Source: Paragorgia papillata (lineage: Eukaryota; Cnidaria; Anthozoa; Scleralcyonacea; Coralliidae). Taken from it: a DNA stretch of 64,000 bases. The notes beneath the pieces were generated by a model. It ran no database searches and was not told the origin of the DNA. It worked only from the letters and a program-made list of their open reading frames with translations. Every line of letters begins with the position of its first letter. Positions within the stretch are counted from its first letter, which is position 1. This document shows, piece after piece, positions 10,900 through 21,776 of this stretch. A program made the translations under genes and the position numbers. Location: assembly GCA_035771165.1 (NCBI GenBank), contig JAWNZC010000285.1, forward strand, positions 2,098,501 through 2,162,500, read 5' to 3'.

Positions 10900-12907
10900 T
10901 AATTATTCTCAGTGGCAACAGCTGGCAGGTGATGCCCCTTCCCCTCAACAGGTCCAGGTTTTGACATGGATTCGCGAAAGTGTTTCTGTTTTCCACTATT
11001 TTAGGCATTACCGTGGAACATTTAAAGGCCACAACTATGACTCTGATCGACCACCGATCGGACATTTTAAGAATAATATTTCTTGTAAATCATTTTCTAG
11101 TTTCGTGCGGAAAACCTTTATTGATCGCCTTAACAAAGGAGCGATTACGCTTAAAGGGAAGGTGGGTGTGGTTGACCCTCCTTACCTAGTTTTACCTCTG
11201 ACTGTCGCGCCGACTAAACCACGCTTGTGTTATGATGCGCGATTTCTTAATTTGTGGATGAAAGATGTTCCTTTTTCTCTTGATACTCTGTCCGATTTAC
11301 CGCGTTATGTTACTCGTGATTCATATCAAACGGTGCTTGATGATAAATCTGGATATGATCATATTCTCCTTCGAGCTGATAGTTGGCCTTATTTTGGGAT
11401 TGAATGGGGTGGTTGGTATTTTTATCATGTGTCGCTCCCTTTTGGTTGGAAAATTTCCCCTTTCATTTACTATTCTACGGGTCTTTTTTCTTCGAGTTTT
11501 TTCCGTTCTATCGGTATCCCGTGTTTGTTATATATTGATGACCGTCATAACGGTCAACTGCAAGTTTCTTCGCATTGTGGGGCCTATTTTGCTTTGGAAA
11601 CTGTTGATGAACGTAATCTTGCAGCCGCTAATTCAGCTATATTTCTTGTGGCCTTTTATCTAGTTCGTTTAGGCTATTTCCTTGGCTTAAAGAAATCTAT
11701 TTTAATGCCGCGGAAAATCGTCCCCTATTTAGGATTTTTATGCGATTCTTCCAACGAAGCATTTCGTCTAATTCCGGTTAAAAAAGAGAAGTTCCTTGTA
11801 CTGTTACGTGAAACCTTGGAGAGAAAGTCCCTTACTCTACATCAGTTACAGCGGTTGGTAGGAAAATGCGTTTCCTTTTCTCGTGCAGTTCCCGGCGCTC
11901 TCTTATTTACTAGAGTAATGAACGTGGCAATATCTCACGCTATGCGATCATCTCGGCCTGTTCCAATTTCAGGCCACTTGCGTGATGAGCTTTTACATTG
12001 GTTCTTTCTTGAATCTTGGGACGACTCTCTGCCGTGGCGAGATGAGCGCCATATTCAGGTTTCCGTAGCCTCTGATGCATCTAATTCAGGTTGGGGTGGT
12101 ATGATCACCTCTCAACCCGATAAGTCTATTTCTGGATATTGGACTGAGGAAGAGCAGCGCCTGGATATCTCGACAAAAGAGGCTATAGCTCTTGACAAGG
12201 TTCTTTTGTCTGTTTCGTCGGTTCTGCGCAATGCCCGGGTTGATGCACAGGTTGATAATCAGGCGGTAGTTCATGCCTGGAACAATCAGGGGGGACGCAG
12301 TCTCTCTCTTATAGCTGCAGTGAAACGATTATTTTTTACTACAATTTCACTAAATATTTATCTCCATTTAACGTATGTACCATCTCAAAACAATCCTGCC
12401 GATAACCCTTCTCGTCGTTTGTCTCGTTCTGATAGTACTCTCCATCCGGCGGTTTGGTATAGGGTTCAGCAGGATTTTGGTGGTCCGTTTGGTCATACTT
12501 GTGATTTACTGCCGTTGGATTCCAACGCAATGTCTGATTTCATGGGTAAATCCTTACCTCATTTTACACCACATCCTTCTCCACACTCTTCCGGTGTAAA
12601 TATTTTTGCTCAGGACTTGTCGTCTTCAGCACCTTTTCTTGAACGGTGTTATGCTTTTCCTCCCCTGGCATTAGTGGGTGCGCTTTTGCGATACATGAGA
12701 CATCATAAGAAGTCGTTTACGTTGGTTGTATTTGATGTCTACCCGAGGCGATACTGGTGGGCTTTGCTTTTTAAGTCTACACCACACTCTTTAAAGTTAG
12801 CGTGTAAAGGGGATCACCAAGCCCTTTTGCAACCGTCAAAAGATGGTTGGATTCCTTATCGGGGTATTCCATTTGACTTATGGGCATTTGCTATTGATTT
12901 TCAATAA
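10900..12907 (+). CDS. DIRS reverse transcriptase / RNase H, main part
   Basis: About 668 residues, open to the stop at 12905-12907. Counting residues from 10889, the RT domain shows the motif LDDKSGYDH (about 150-158), PFGWKISPF (184-192) and the catalytic YIDD (215-218). RNase H follows with its acidic set in SDAS (D396), TKEA (E431), QVDNQ (D456) and NPADNPS (D505). The C-terminal extension has a conserved-looking block ending in GIPFDLWAF. The protein copies element RNA into DNA. The true N-terminus lies before 7669, cut off by the nested insertion, so no start codon is assigned here. Adenosine-rich codon use matches the rest of the element. Confidence 0.9.
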
Positions 12908-13081
12908 CGTTTGTAGTGGACCTTTAATATGTATTCACGTATTATATCAGTGTACTTGTTGTTACTGTGTATGATTGTATATTATTCAATTATGTATAAT
13001 TTACAGAAGGAAAAAAAAAAAAAAAAAAAAAAAAATCTGTTCTATTGTCTTGTCTCATATGTTCTTATTTCGTGTCTATAG
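12908..13081 (+). other. RT to recombinase spacer with poly-A tract
   Basis: Short non-coding spacer containing about 24 consecutive A residues (13012-13035). It ends at a TCTATAG acceptor-like site at 13081, directly before the recombinase frame. Confidence 0.5.
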
Positions 13082-14373
13082 GAGCTTCCGGTGGTTGCGA
13101 AAGTTTTTGTACCTTCTGTGGGGTGTCCCAGGTGTACTCATTCTAATGATTCTGATTTCCGTTTTTGTCAGCGATGTGGGTATCAGCGTCAGATTTATGG
13201 TGCCACCATACATTCAACTCTGACTGTTGATTTGTCATCTATTGACACGCGTTTAAAGCAACTGGCTACGTTTATCAGGCTACCAGCTATTCCAAGCAGA
13301 AAGATTCTCTTCAACGTGAGCTTGAGAATTTTCTGGCGTCGCTTCCTGGACGACCGACCTTGGCCACTGTTTCTCCTCGAGACTTGTGTCGTTTTTTGGT
13401 ATACAAAGATACCCATGGCAAAACACAAGTACATTCTCATGGCTATCCCTCTCTTGGAAAACGTGGTATTTATAGTTGTGGATGTCCATTGAGACTTTCT
13501 TATAAGACAGTCGATTCATACATTGGTAAGCTCCGTGCTATTTTCCATGCTCGTGGTCGAGATGGCGAGTATGATACCCGAATGGGTTTTGGTAATCCTG
13601 CTACTGACCGATCTCTTAAGAACTATTTACGTGTGATGACTATGGAACAATTACAGGCACGCATAACTCCGAAACAGGCAACGCCATTTTTTGTGGATAA
13701 GTTGGTACAGCTTGCCACCCATTTGGATAACTGTCTGCGATCTTTGACGTTAACACCAACACAGCGTTACCTGTTTGCTCCTGATCAAGCCTATTTTAAG
13801 GTAGTCTTTTTTAGTGGAGATCGGCCAGGGGATATGGGTCAAGTAAAAGTTCCTGAAATTTTACGTTTTCCCAACGATGATGGTTTTTTATTTAATCATG
13901 TCTGGGGGAAAACCCTGCGTGATGGTGATAGTAATGTCTTTGGTATTCGAAGAAATCTCAACACTACTATCTGTCCAGTTCGCGGTATTGAACAATACAT
14001 GGCGATTGCGCGTCAACTCCAGGTTGATTTAGCGACAGGGTTCTTATTTCGTCCGACAAATCCTCAAGGCGCTATTGTGGATGCATCCTTCACGTCTTCT
14101 GCAGCCGAGGCGCGTTTGAAACTTTATTTATCCCAAATGGGTGCCAATGACGGTGAAACCTTACATGGGTTCCGTTCTGGTTGTGCGATTACTTTAGCTC
14201 TTTCAGGAGCGGAGTTATCTGAGATCATGGATCATGTAGGATGGACACGTCGCCATACAGCACAACATTATTTACAACTTGCCAAGGTTCTCCGTCCTTC
14301 CGGTGCGTCTGCAAAATTAGTAGACCTTACTGATCCTTGTGCAACGATTTGTTGTGGCATTTCCATCCAATAG
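13082..14373 (+). pseudogene. DIRS tyrosine recombinase ORF with N-terminal zinc ribbon, frameshifted
   Basis: The frame from 13082 encodes a zinc-ribbon-like CPRC...CQRC pair, then stops being sensible near 13245-13262. The coding frame shifts there by one base and continues to 14373. Numbering from 13360, the recombinase core has the first catalytic Arg in GDRPGDMG (R155), the HGFR box (269-272), His in DHVGW (292) and the nucleophile Tyr in QHYLQ (Y304). That is the R-H-R-H-Y set of tyrosine recombinases. The enzyme would integrate a circular cDNA. The catalytic half looks intact; the junction between zinc ribbon and core is broken by one indel, assuming no hidden intron. Confidence 0.85.
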
Positions 14374-14642
14374 CACGGCACAATGTTCCCCTTCAACTGA
14401 CTGCTGACTGTATAGTTCTTTCGCGTATTTGTTTTTCTCTGACTCTTGCGTAATGATACTTAGACGGAATTTAGGAATTGGGAGAGGTTTGGATATGAGA
14501 TTTGGAGAAAGGAGGTTTAGAATAAGGTTTGGAGTTTTATATGGTGTATATATATATATAGGTTTTATGTGTTTATATATATAGGGATGGCAGATAGTGG
14601 TAGTGAAAGGTGTTAATTGAGTGAAGTGAAAGGACGCGCAGG
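14374..14642 (+). other. DIRS 3' non-coding region
   Basis: Non-coding, with a short TA tract (14549-14562). It leads into B1. Confidence 0.5.
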
Positions 14643-14716
14643 TCAACATTATCTCCAATACCTAAATATTAAATGACTTAGAGCGAGTACGGAGTGTTGC
14701 TGAATAGAATACTATT
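14643..14716 (+). repeat. DIRS split repeat B1
   Basis: 74 bp from TCAACATTATCTCC to ATACTATT. It matches B2 at 14961 with one difference and overlaps the start of A2 in the shared ACTATT. Confidence 0.9.
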
Positions 14717-14888
14717 CACAACACTCGAGAAACGAAGCGCGAAGTCTAAAACATTAAATTTAGGTAGAACATGAGCGGAATTACGTCATGATGTGTTTCC
14801 GGTTCGGTCAGGTGATTTTGCTATAAAAGAAAGCACACACTCTGGCTCTTTCTCAGTTTCCGACCAGCGCCGACGAAAACAGTGAAAC
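14710..14888 (+). repeat. DIRS split repeat A2
   Basis: Copy of A1, with no difference seen over 179 bp. It is sandwiched between B1 and B2, as in PAT/Ngaro-type YR elements. Confidence 0.9.
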
Positions 14889-14960
14889 GGCCCTCCCTCC
14901 CAACCCTTTCCTGAAAATTCGTGTCTGATATCTGTTTTCACTGTGATCGAAGACGCTGGA

Positions 14961-15034
14961 TCAACATTATCTCCAATACCTAAATATTAAATGACTTAGA
15001 GCGAGTACGGAGTGTTGCTGAATGGAATACTATT
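14961..15034 (+). repeat. DIRS right terminal repeat B2
   Basis: Second B copy and right end of the element. The 72 bp between A2 and B2 include an inverted, diverged copy of the sequence around 4638-4700 (shared CACGAATTTTCAGG), like the internal complementary region of DIRS-1 elements. Confidence 0.85.
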
Positions 15035-15049
15035 TCTAACTAAAAATAC

Positions 15050-15109
15050 CTGTTTTTGTCGTGTGTTTTTTTTCTTTCTCCTCACTATTTTCCTGCTTTT
15101 CTTTTTCTT
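15050..15109 (-). CDS. Candidate short exon b of a minus-strand host gene
   Basis: Minus-strand 60-bp segment between a TTTATTTACAG acceptor and a CAG|GTATTT donor. It reads as a Glu/Lys-rich peptide (KEKQENSEEKEKK) with no stop. Its phase fits the candidate exon at 15634-15697. It starts only 16 bp from the right end of the DIRS element, which would place that element in the next intron. Low-complexity sequence makes the call tentative. Confidence 0.35.
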
Positions 15110-15150
15110 CTGTAAATAAAAGAAAATTGAATTAATCCCTATTACAAATA

Positions 15151-15598
15151 TTAAAGTGTCTATGAAGTGAAAAATACGTTGGCATTTTTGTTGTTTCATT
15201 GTACAGAGGAGCATGACAGGAGCACTCACTGAAAATTTCAAGAGAATCTGATGCGTAGTTTTCGCGCTATCAACTCTCAAAATTTGCCGTGGATAGTTTG
15301 TTTTGGTGAAATTTGGGCTTCTTGGTAACAATGCCTTATGACGTACGCAGATGGATCATTAATAGTGAAATATATTGTTCTTATGCATAGTTGTCCATCT
15401 GCGTACGTCATAAGCATTGTTTCCGAAAGTCCAATTTTCTCCAAGAACGAACTAGCCATGGCAAACTTTGAGAGTTTACAGCGCGAAAACTACGCATCAG
15501 ATTCTCTTGAAATTTTCAGTGAGTGCTCCTGCCATGCTCCTTTGTACAATAAAACAACAAAAATGCTAACGAATTTTTCATTTCATAGACACTTTAAA
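15151..15598. mobile_element. Foldback (long inverted repeat) MITE
   Basis: Left arm about 15151-15358 and right arm about 15388-15598 are inverted copies of each other at roughly 85-90% identity by eye (for example CCATCTGCGTACGTCATAAG on the right against its complement on the left). A loop of about 30 bp separates them. No coding capacity. It lies between the two candidate host exons, so it would be intronic. Confidence 0.85.
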
Positions 15599-15633
15599 GT
15601 AAATATGCAAATGAGGAATAGTTGAACAAATAC

Positions 15634-15697
15634 CTTCCATCATAATTTCGTCGCTATCGTCCCGCGTCGTTATCGGCTTCGATTTAAGTTCCGGATG
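15634..15697 (-). CDS. Candidate short exon a of a minus-strand host gene
   Basis: 64 bp between a CTTTGCAG acceptor and a GAAG|GTATTT donor on the minus strand, open in one frame (HPELKSKPITTRDDSDEIMM). It ends in phase 1, as the exon at 15050-15109 needs. The acidic/basic mixed composition looks like a linker exon. No domain is recognisable. Confidence 0.35.
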
Positions 15698-15709
15698 CTG
15701 CAAAGTCGA

Positions 15710-16383
15710 AAATAGAAAATCAATCTTTCAAATCTAGTTTACATTTAATCTGGGTTGTCTATATGTCCACAAGTACTTTAAAATCCTTTTTTTAAGAAAC
15801 TTCGGATAATTCATTAAGCTCCCATAAACATTCATGTTAGTATTGACTCTGTATGTTCTACAGATTTCTAGTGAAGGAAAACTCTGTGTGTTTCAGTTAT
15901 TTAATTAAATATTTATGCACGTACAGTATATATACTTTATAATTATTATGTATTTTGTTCAGTCTAATCTATCCAACTGGTTGTTCAAATTAAGTTGCAT
16001 GCTATTTTTATTTTATTTTTATTTTATTTTATTAGCTTTGCCATCTAATTATGTATATAAATACTGAAAATAATAACACTAAAAAGAAGATGGCTGGGTA
16101 TCCGCAACAGCATGGCCAATTACTGCGAGCCCACAAAAGACTGAAAACAATAAATATAGAAAATTGACAATAAAATAATAATTACAGTTCTAATAACAAC
16201 AGTTTATTGGGCCTAATAGGCTCCGTGAGTTGTTGCATCTTGGACAGATCGTCTTAAATGTACGTGGATCTTCACAGTCATACATTTTCTCCAATTAGAC
16301 ATTTTCTCTATTAGACATTACTGTACTAAATTTTGTTACCAGACCTTGTACTTAATCTAAGAATCATTATCTTTCTTTTCTAG
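15710..16383. other. Non-coding, AT-rich
   Basis: Contains a TTTTATTTTATTT low-complexity tract near 16005-16035. No gene seen. Confidence 0.5.
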
Positions 16384-16547
16384 AAGTAACAGTGGCTGTC
16401 AGTAACGTCACCAGCTCTAGTCTGTTAGCCTATTGGCAACAAAGCAATATACCTGGTGCTGTTTATATCATACAACGAAGGGTGTTGGACTCAATAACCA
16501 TTCATTACACTGATGATGACTGGGGAAAATGGAAGCAAATGAAACAG
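16384..16547 (+). CDS. Candidate exon, fibronectin type III-like
   Basis: Plus-strand 164-bp segment bounded by a TTTCTTTTCTAG acceptor and a CAG|GTAAAT donor. It carries 54 uninterrupted codons after two leading bases and ends in phase 0. The peptide runs VAVSNVTSSSLLAYWQQ, then AVYIIQRRV, then WGKWKQM. This resembles the B-C strands of a fibronectin type III domain (the V-x-N-V-T-S-S-S-L-x-x-x-W pattern), typical of extracellular receptors and matrix proteins. No partner exons were found nearby, so it is an isolated exon of a larger gene or a relic. Confidence 0.5.
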
Positions 16548-16599
16548 GTAAATTGGCTCTAAAGTGAAGCTGTTACCCATTGAATACACAGCCATAAAT

Positions 16600-16960
16600 C
16601 TCACAGGCTTGTTACAACTTGCGGAATTTGCAAGCTTGCTGCAAGTTGCACAACAAGCCTGTTGATTGCATCAGGCCATAACAGACTTGTGTGACAACAG
16701 ATCACTGTAGCAACTTGTTGCCTGCAGAGCTGTTGCATGTCACAAGCCTGTTGATAACAAGAAATAACACTAGGCTTGACAAAACAAATTGCAGCAAGTC
16801 TGATGTAATCAACAATGCAGTTACAACTTGTTCCAACAGCCGTGTTGCCAGTTGTTGCCCCAGAGACATAGCAAGCTGAGCGAATGCATCTGGGTTCAGG
16901 CTTGTTGATCATGACAAGTTGTAACAAGGCCAGCTGCAGACCTGTTACAACTTGTGTGTT
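16600..16960. repeat. Degenerate TTGTTGCAACTTG repeat cluster
   Basis: Many diverged, partly palindromic repeats built on CAACTTGTTGC / GCAACAAG and CAAGCCTGTTG. The copies occur in both orientations, so open frames here on either strand reflect the repeat and not a gene. Confidence 0.8.
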
Positions 16961-17499
16961 TTTGGCCGCATGTACTAGAGGATCTCATGTGATGAGTAAA
17001 ATCGTCTGGTGTTAGACAGATTAAAATAACAAAGAGGTCGGTTTTGGGTGGTCTTGGGGTCAAAGATGAGAGATGGGCAGATAGGCTCAATTAACCATTT
17101 GACTACATGCAAGTACTCATAACGCTCTAAATATAGCTATAAATTGCCCTGTACTCGCTATGGTATATTTTGTTGTGAGCAACTTTTCACGTTTTAACCA
17201 CAACTTTTTCAATTTCCAGGCAAATTTTGGGCGACGTTTGATCATTTTTAGAGCGCAATTTAAACATTTTCAGAGCACATTCTGTAGAAGCATAGTTTAA
17301 TGACGTCAGATATCATTCAATTTTAAAATATAATTTGACAACGGGAATGTTTAAATCATAGACTGCGTTGCAATGCTCGCTGCCAACTCAACCTGAATCC
17401 ACAGTAATAATATCTGCACAACCATAAATTACTGAGAACACATGAGCAAAGGTGGGAGTGGGCTGAGGAAGATCAGATCGAAGGTTCAATATGGTGCAT

Positions 17500-17690
17500 A
17501 CTTCACATTGGTGAACATATTTACAGTTGTCAGCCACACCTGATCACTGTTAAACTACAAAGTCAGTCAGTCACTTTCAAAATCTGCCAACAATGTGCAC
17601 CAACACCTTGATCAAAAGGCAAAGCTGTTCAACTTTTTGTCCAACTCCAAAAGCAAAAGGAGCAAAGAGCTTACAACATACCTCACGGCC
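17500..17690 (+). repeat. Dispersed repeat, inverted relative to 25260-25450
   Basis: The segment with GTCAGTCACTTTCAAAATC and CAACTTTTTGTCCAACTC recurs as its reverse complement at 25260-25450. This shows one repeat family inserted in both orientations either side of the gypsy element. The rest of 16961-18640 shows no gene. Confidence 0.7.
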
Positions 17691-18779
17691 TCGCTCAGTC
17701 ACATAGCTAACTCACCGGAAGTATGAATAGTAGCGGAAGTAAAAAGTGCAAAAATGCAAAATTGTGACATTAAACACGGAGCGAGCACATAAGTACCGGC
17801 TGAGTACCTCAGCCAATCCTGCCCAAACGCATCTGATTGGTCCACACAGCTAAAATTACTTCCGGCCTTACGGAGGAACTTTGGCTAAGACTGAAGACTG
17901 AAGAGTGGAGCTTTTGTGAGACTTGTTTACTGTTTTTAAATTAAACTTGCCACTTCCCAAACGTCGAATTTGTCTTTTTCAAGTGTAACACATCATTTTT
18001 GAGTAGAAAGACGGAAAAATTACGCTTCCAATACGTCGAAACAAAACTAAGGTGAGGAAAAACCGTAGGAAAGACCAAGCGTCTCACCATTTTTCTTGTT
18101 GAATGCAGATGATGTCTGTATTCTTTGCTTATTCATTCGTATCTTCCGTTCTTGTAATTATAAGACCCTTTTATATACACCAAGAATGTTGATAATGAAT
18201 ATCTCCATTTAGATGTCTGAACATCATCTCACTTTTCAACGACGACAACTTTGTTTTTGCACGACCGACAGTACATGTTGTCTGGAAAGCCAGACAAATG
18301 ACTACTAAAAAGTTCTCAATTTGTCATATATTGACTTGCAAAGTTAATATAATAAACTATTTATTGTCTTCGTTTAAATGGTCTGTTTTAGTTAAATATA
18401 AAAGTATTGTCTTTTATGTGGAACTCTATTTTAAAAAACGGCAAAAGACAAAGCAGCTATACGTGACCTTCAAACATCGTTTGAAAGCAAGGTCATAATA
18501 TAAGCTTATATATTTTACAAATTCATTGACCAAACAAATTTAATCGCTTCAGAATTGTTTTTATCTAAGACTCTTATGCTTCTCTTTACAATTTACATGG
18601 GTAATTGAAAAGTAAAAAGGTTATAAATAAAAGATAATTCTCAAAACTTCACCAGCTCACTGACTCGTTGTTGACTTGACTGTTGACATTTCAAACTGTC
18701 AGTGCGTAGCCGGGGGGGCTCCCTTTTATGCGCTCGCTCCGTGTTTAAGAAAAAACAAATCGGAAATCGCGAAGCAATT

Positions 18780-19740
18780 ATGAAAATTTCTGAAAACTGC
18801 GAAGCAGTTCCATAAAAAATTGCAAAGCTCATTTTTGAAAATGTAGCATAACGACTAATGCAGTATCGTCTCTCACATGTAGCGTAACAACTCAAAACAC
18901 AACCTAAGTACCTAACGCGAACTTTTTAGAACGTAAGGTAACATTTCAGAACATACTTTAGAGTGACTTCTTAGAAGCGTAGCGCAACTTTTCTGAACGA
19001 AGGATAACTTCTGAACATAGCATAACAGATAAATTTTCTGAATGTACGTAACTTTTAAAAAACGTGGCATGTAACTTCTTTAAGGTGGCTCCATACAGTT
19101 TCTTTAAAAATGGAAGATTCAAGTTTGAGAGTCCAAAACATGTGACTAGCAATTCGGAAAAAGAATAAAACTAAATGTGTGCATAGTTAAACAGTCGGAC
19201 AATCAAAAACTGTTACCAAATAAATAGCAACAGTTGTTGCTATGGCAACAATGACATTTCAAAATGGCTGCCAATTACCCTTCAAACTAATTTAATTCGA
19301 GAAAAACTTTTGTGACCCCCAATTTTTTTTTTCATTAAAACTTTTCTTGAGTGATCAATAGGCCGATTGTATTTTCCATTTTTCACGAAACTGTGTGGAG
19401 CCACCTTAAATGTAGCTAAAACCTTTATGAACGCAGCGTAGAACGTAGCACAACTTTGCTGACAGCAGTGTAACTTCTTAGAACGAAGCATAATTTTTCA
19501 GAACGTATATGTGCCGTAACTCCTCGGAACGTATATAACGTAACTGACAGAACGTATAGCGTAGCTTTTCTCAATGTAGCGTATTAAACTTATAAGAAAG
19601 AACGTAGCAAACAGCAACTATTCTGAACGAAACTTTTCTGAATGTAGCACAACATGTCAGAACGTAAAGTAAAAGTAACAAAGCAGTGTAACGTTTTAAG
19701 TGTAGCGTAATTTTTCAGAACATTGCGTAATGTTTTTCAA
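18780..19740. repeat. Degenerate 18-20-bp minisatellite (CTGAACGTAGCGTAACTT type)
   Basis: Dozens of diverged copies of a short unit containing GAACGTAGCGTAACTTT, interrupted by the TTAA-flanked MITE at 19084-19405. The more diverged start (18780-18850) uses GAAAACTGCGAAGCA units. Non-coding. Confidence 0.8.
19084..19405. mobile_element. TTAA-flanked MITE, 322 bp
   Basis: TIRs GGTGGCTCCATACAGTTTC (19084-19102) and its complement at 19387-19405 match at 18 of 19 positions. TTAA flanks both ends (19080-19083 and 19406-19409). A TTAA duplication is typical of piggyBac-type transposition. The element cuts the surrounding minisatellite, so it arrived later. Confidence 0.85.
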
Positions 19741-19980
19741 CCTATCATATCGTCTCACGATGTACATGTAACATATAGACCGTTGTCGCACAAAGAAAAT
19801 ACAAGTCTGTAATATTAATGAAAAGACCGTCTAAGAGAGAAGAATGATGGTTAATTCAACTTAATTGAAGGGCAATGTTTAATTAATTAGGGGAGTAACT
19901 ACTGAAAAAAGCCAAGCTGTTCTGAAGCGCTAATTCGGCCCCTGTAAATACCCGAGTAACAAGTGAATGATGGTTACAGT

Positions 19981-20123
19981 TGTAGTATATTTTAGTAATA
20001 TTGATGGTTCGTAGATCAAGGAAGAGACACCATTGAATGCTCAAACTCAACCGCGTATTTATTTACAAAGCATCATGGATAGTACATAACAATAGCATCA
20101 TGGTTATATATAGATATATTACA
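19981..20123 (-). repeat. Gypsy 3' LTR
   Basis: 143 bp, TG...CA ends, flanked outside by ACAGT. It differs from the other LTR at two positions. Confidence 0.95.
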
Positions 20124-20137
20124 CTGCTTTCCCCTTA
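20124..20137 (-). promoter_or_regulatory. Gypsy polypurine tract
   Basis: The minus strand reads TAAGGGGAAAGCAG immediately before the 3' LTR, the expected plus-strand priming site. Confidence 0.6.
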
Positions 20138-20196
20138 AATAGGAATGTACTCTGTTAACAACTAGCAACGAAATAATAAAGAAACACATAAACAAC

Positions 20197-20388
20197 TTAA
20201 ACATTAAATCTATCAACTGGTTTCCTAACTCTTTGAGATCTCCTAAGAACTGGCTGTGGAGTACCTACAACCTCTGGGAATACCACAGGGTTTGCATTCT
20301 GATCAGAAAAACTAATATGTGATTGAGCACAACTATCAGAACTATCTACATTATCATCTGTGCCCGTATGGCTACCTGGTTCAGGCAC
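20197..20388 (-). pseudogene. Gypsy pol C-terminal tail, frameshifted
   Basis: Open frame one base out from the integrase frame, ending PVLRRSQRVRKPVDRFNV, the usual end of gypsy pol. A one-base indel near 20388 explains the shift. Confidence 0.8.
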
Positions 20389-21775
20389 AATGATCTCTAT
20401 CTAGTTCACTATCATCATCTTCTACTTTATCATCATGTGCCTTGATCATGTGATCAGTATGAACATATCTAGTTCTGTGGCCAGTTCTAACGACATAAGT
20501 CCTAGGTCCACAAACTTTAACTACAGTACCTAGCAGCCACTTTTCTGTCTTAGAATTGGCTCTTGTGTTTCGTACCCTAACTCTGTCACGCTTTACAAAT
20601 GGTCTATCTCTCTTACATTTCATATCTTTATACTCTTTCTGTTTCTCTTGCCTACTCTCTACCACCTGTGCAAGATCAGGTTTAACCAAACTTAACCTAG
20701 TTCTTAAACGACGTTTCACCATCAACTCCGCTGGTGTTACGCCAGTTGTATTGTGAGGGGTAGTGCGATACCTGAGCAGAAAATTTGCTAATCTATGTTT
20801 TATAGACATACCCTTGGTACCTTGAATAACTTGCTTAACTAATGCATCTTTAACAACTCTAACTGACCTCTCAGCTGCCCCATTTGATTGTGGGTGATAC
20901 GGTGGAACTAGTGTGTGCTTTATGCCATTTTTACCCATGAAATCAGAAAACTCAGTGGCTGTAAATTGTGGTCCATTATCAGACACCACCTCTTCAGGCA
21001 ATCCATGAGTAGCAAAGATCAAACGTAGCTCATTAATGGTACGTTCAGTTGTTGTAGAGGTCATGTGTTGTACCTCAATCCACTTTGAATGGCTATCGAC
21101 TACTACAAGAAAGTAATCCTTATCTTTTTGACAAAAATCAATATGAATCCGCTGAAATGGTCTAGTGGGCCATTTCCATGGAATCAATGGTGCATTCGGT
21201 GGAGTATTTCTGACAGATTGACACACTGTACACACTCTCACACCTTCCTCAATTTCCTCATCCATCTTTGGCCACCATACACATGTACGAGCAATTGCTT
21301 TCATGCCACATATGCCTGGGTGCTCCCAGTGTAGCTCCTTTAACATTTTTACCCTGAAAACAAATGGAATAACCACTCTGGAGCCCCATAGAACACAACC
21401 CTGTTCACAAGACAACTCAAGCCTCCGATTGTGATATGGTTTCAGATTCTCGTCATCGCATTTCTCTGGCCAGCCTGACATCACAAAGTGATGTACTTTA
21501 CTAAGAACAGGATCGACTCGAGTTGCTTTCCCAATGTCCTTTGCTGTAATTGGGAAATCATCATCAATTGCACTTACATGATAAATTGCACTCTCACAAC
21601 CTATTGTCGAGTCCTCATGTGGTAACCGGGAGAGTACATCACAATTAGCATGGTTTTCAGATCTTCGGTATTCTATCTCATAGTCATATGCTGAGCGCAC
21701 TAGTGCCCACCTCTGCATCCGGGCTGCTGCGAGTGTTGGAATTGCTGGACTCCTCTCAGACCCCGACCACAACAC
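20381..21775 (-). pseudogene. Gypsy pol: RNase H end and integrase
   Basis: About 464 codons continuing pol after the insertion; the apparent start is not a real initiator. It shows the RNase H tail (PTLAAARMQRWAL), then an HHCC zinc finger (HWEHPGICG...CTVC) and the DDE integrase core: HIDF, SDNGPQFTATEF, and E in NGAAERSVRV. A C-terminal module (WLLGTVVKVCGPRTYVV) resembles the GPY/F region. The integrase would insert element DNA. All three catalytic acids are present. The frame ends one base out of phase with the C-terminal tail at 20197-20388. Confidence 0.9.
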
Positions 21776-21776
21776 C

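Larger units (their letters stand above)
4485..15034 (+). mobile_element. DIRS-superfamily tyrosine-recombinase retrotransposon with split direct repeats (PAT/Ngaro-like architecture)
   Basis: A complete retrotransposon in the order A1 - gag - RT/RNase H - tyrosine recombinase - B1 - A2 - B2. A1 (4485-4663) and A2 (14710-14888) look identical over 179 bp. B1 (14643-14716) and B2 (14961-15034) differ at one of 74 positions. These split direct repeats, with a tyrosine recombinase rather than a DDE integrase, define YR retrotransposons, which reintegrate from a circle without duplicating their target. The near-identical repeats imply recent insertion. This copy is nevertheless damaged: a frameshift in gag, a 3.23-kb DNA element inside the RT frame, and a frameshift in the recombinase ORF. 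It lies within or beside a minus-strand candidate host gene (exon at 15050). Confidence 0.9.

Noticed and set aside
16601..17090. Minus-strand open frames with many Cys
   Set aside because: They follow the degenerate CAACTTGTTGC repeat and lack any recognisable domain.
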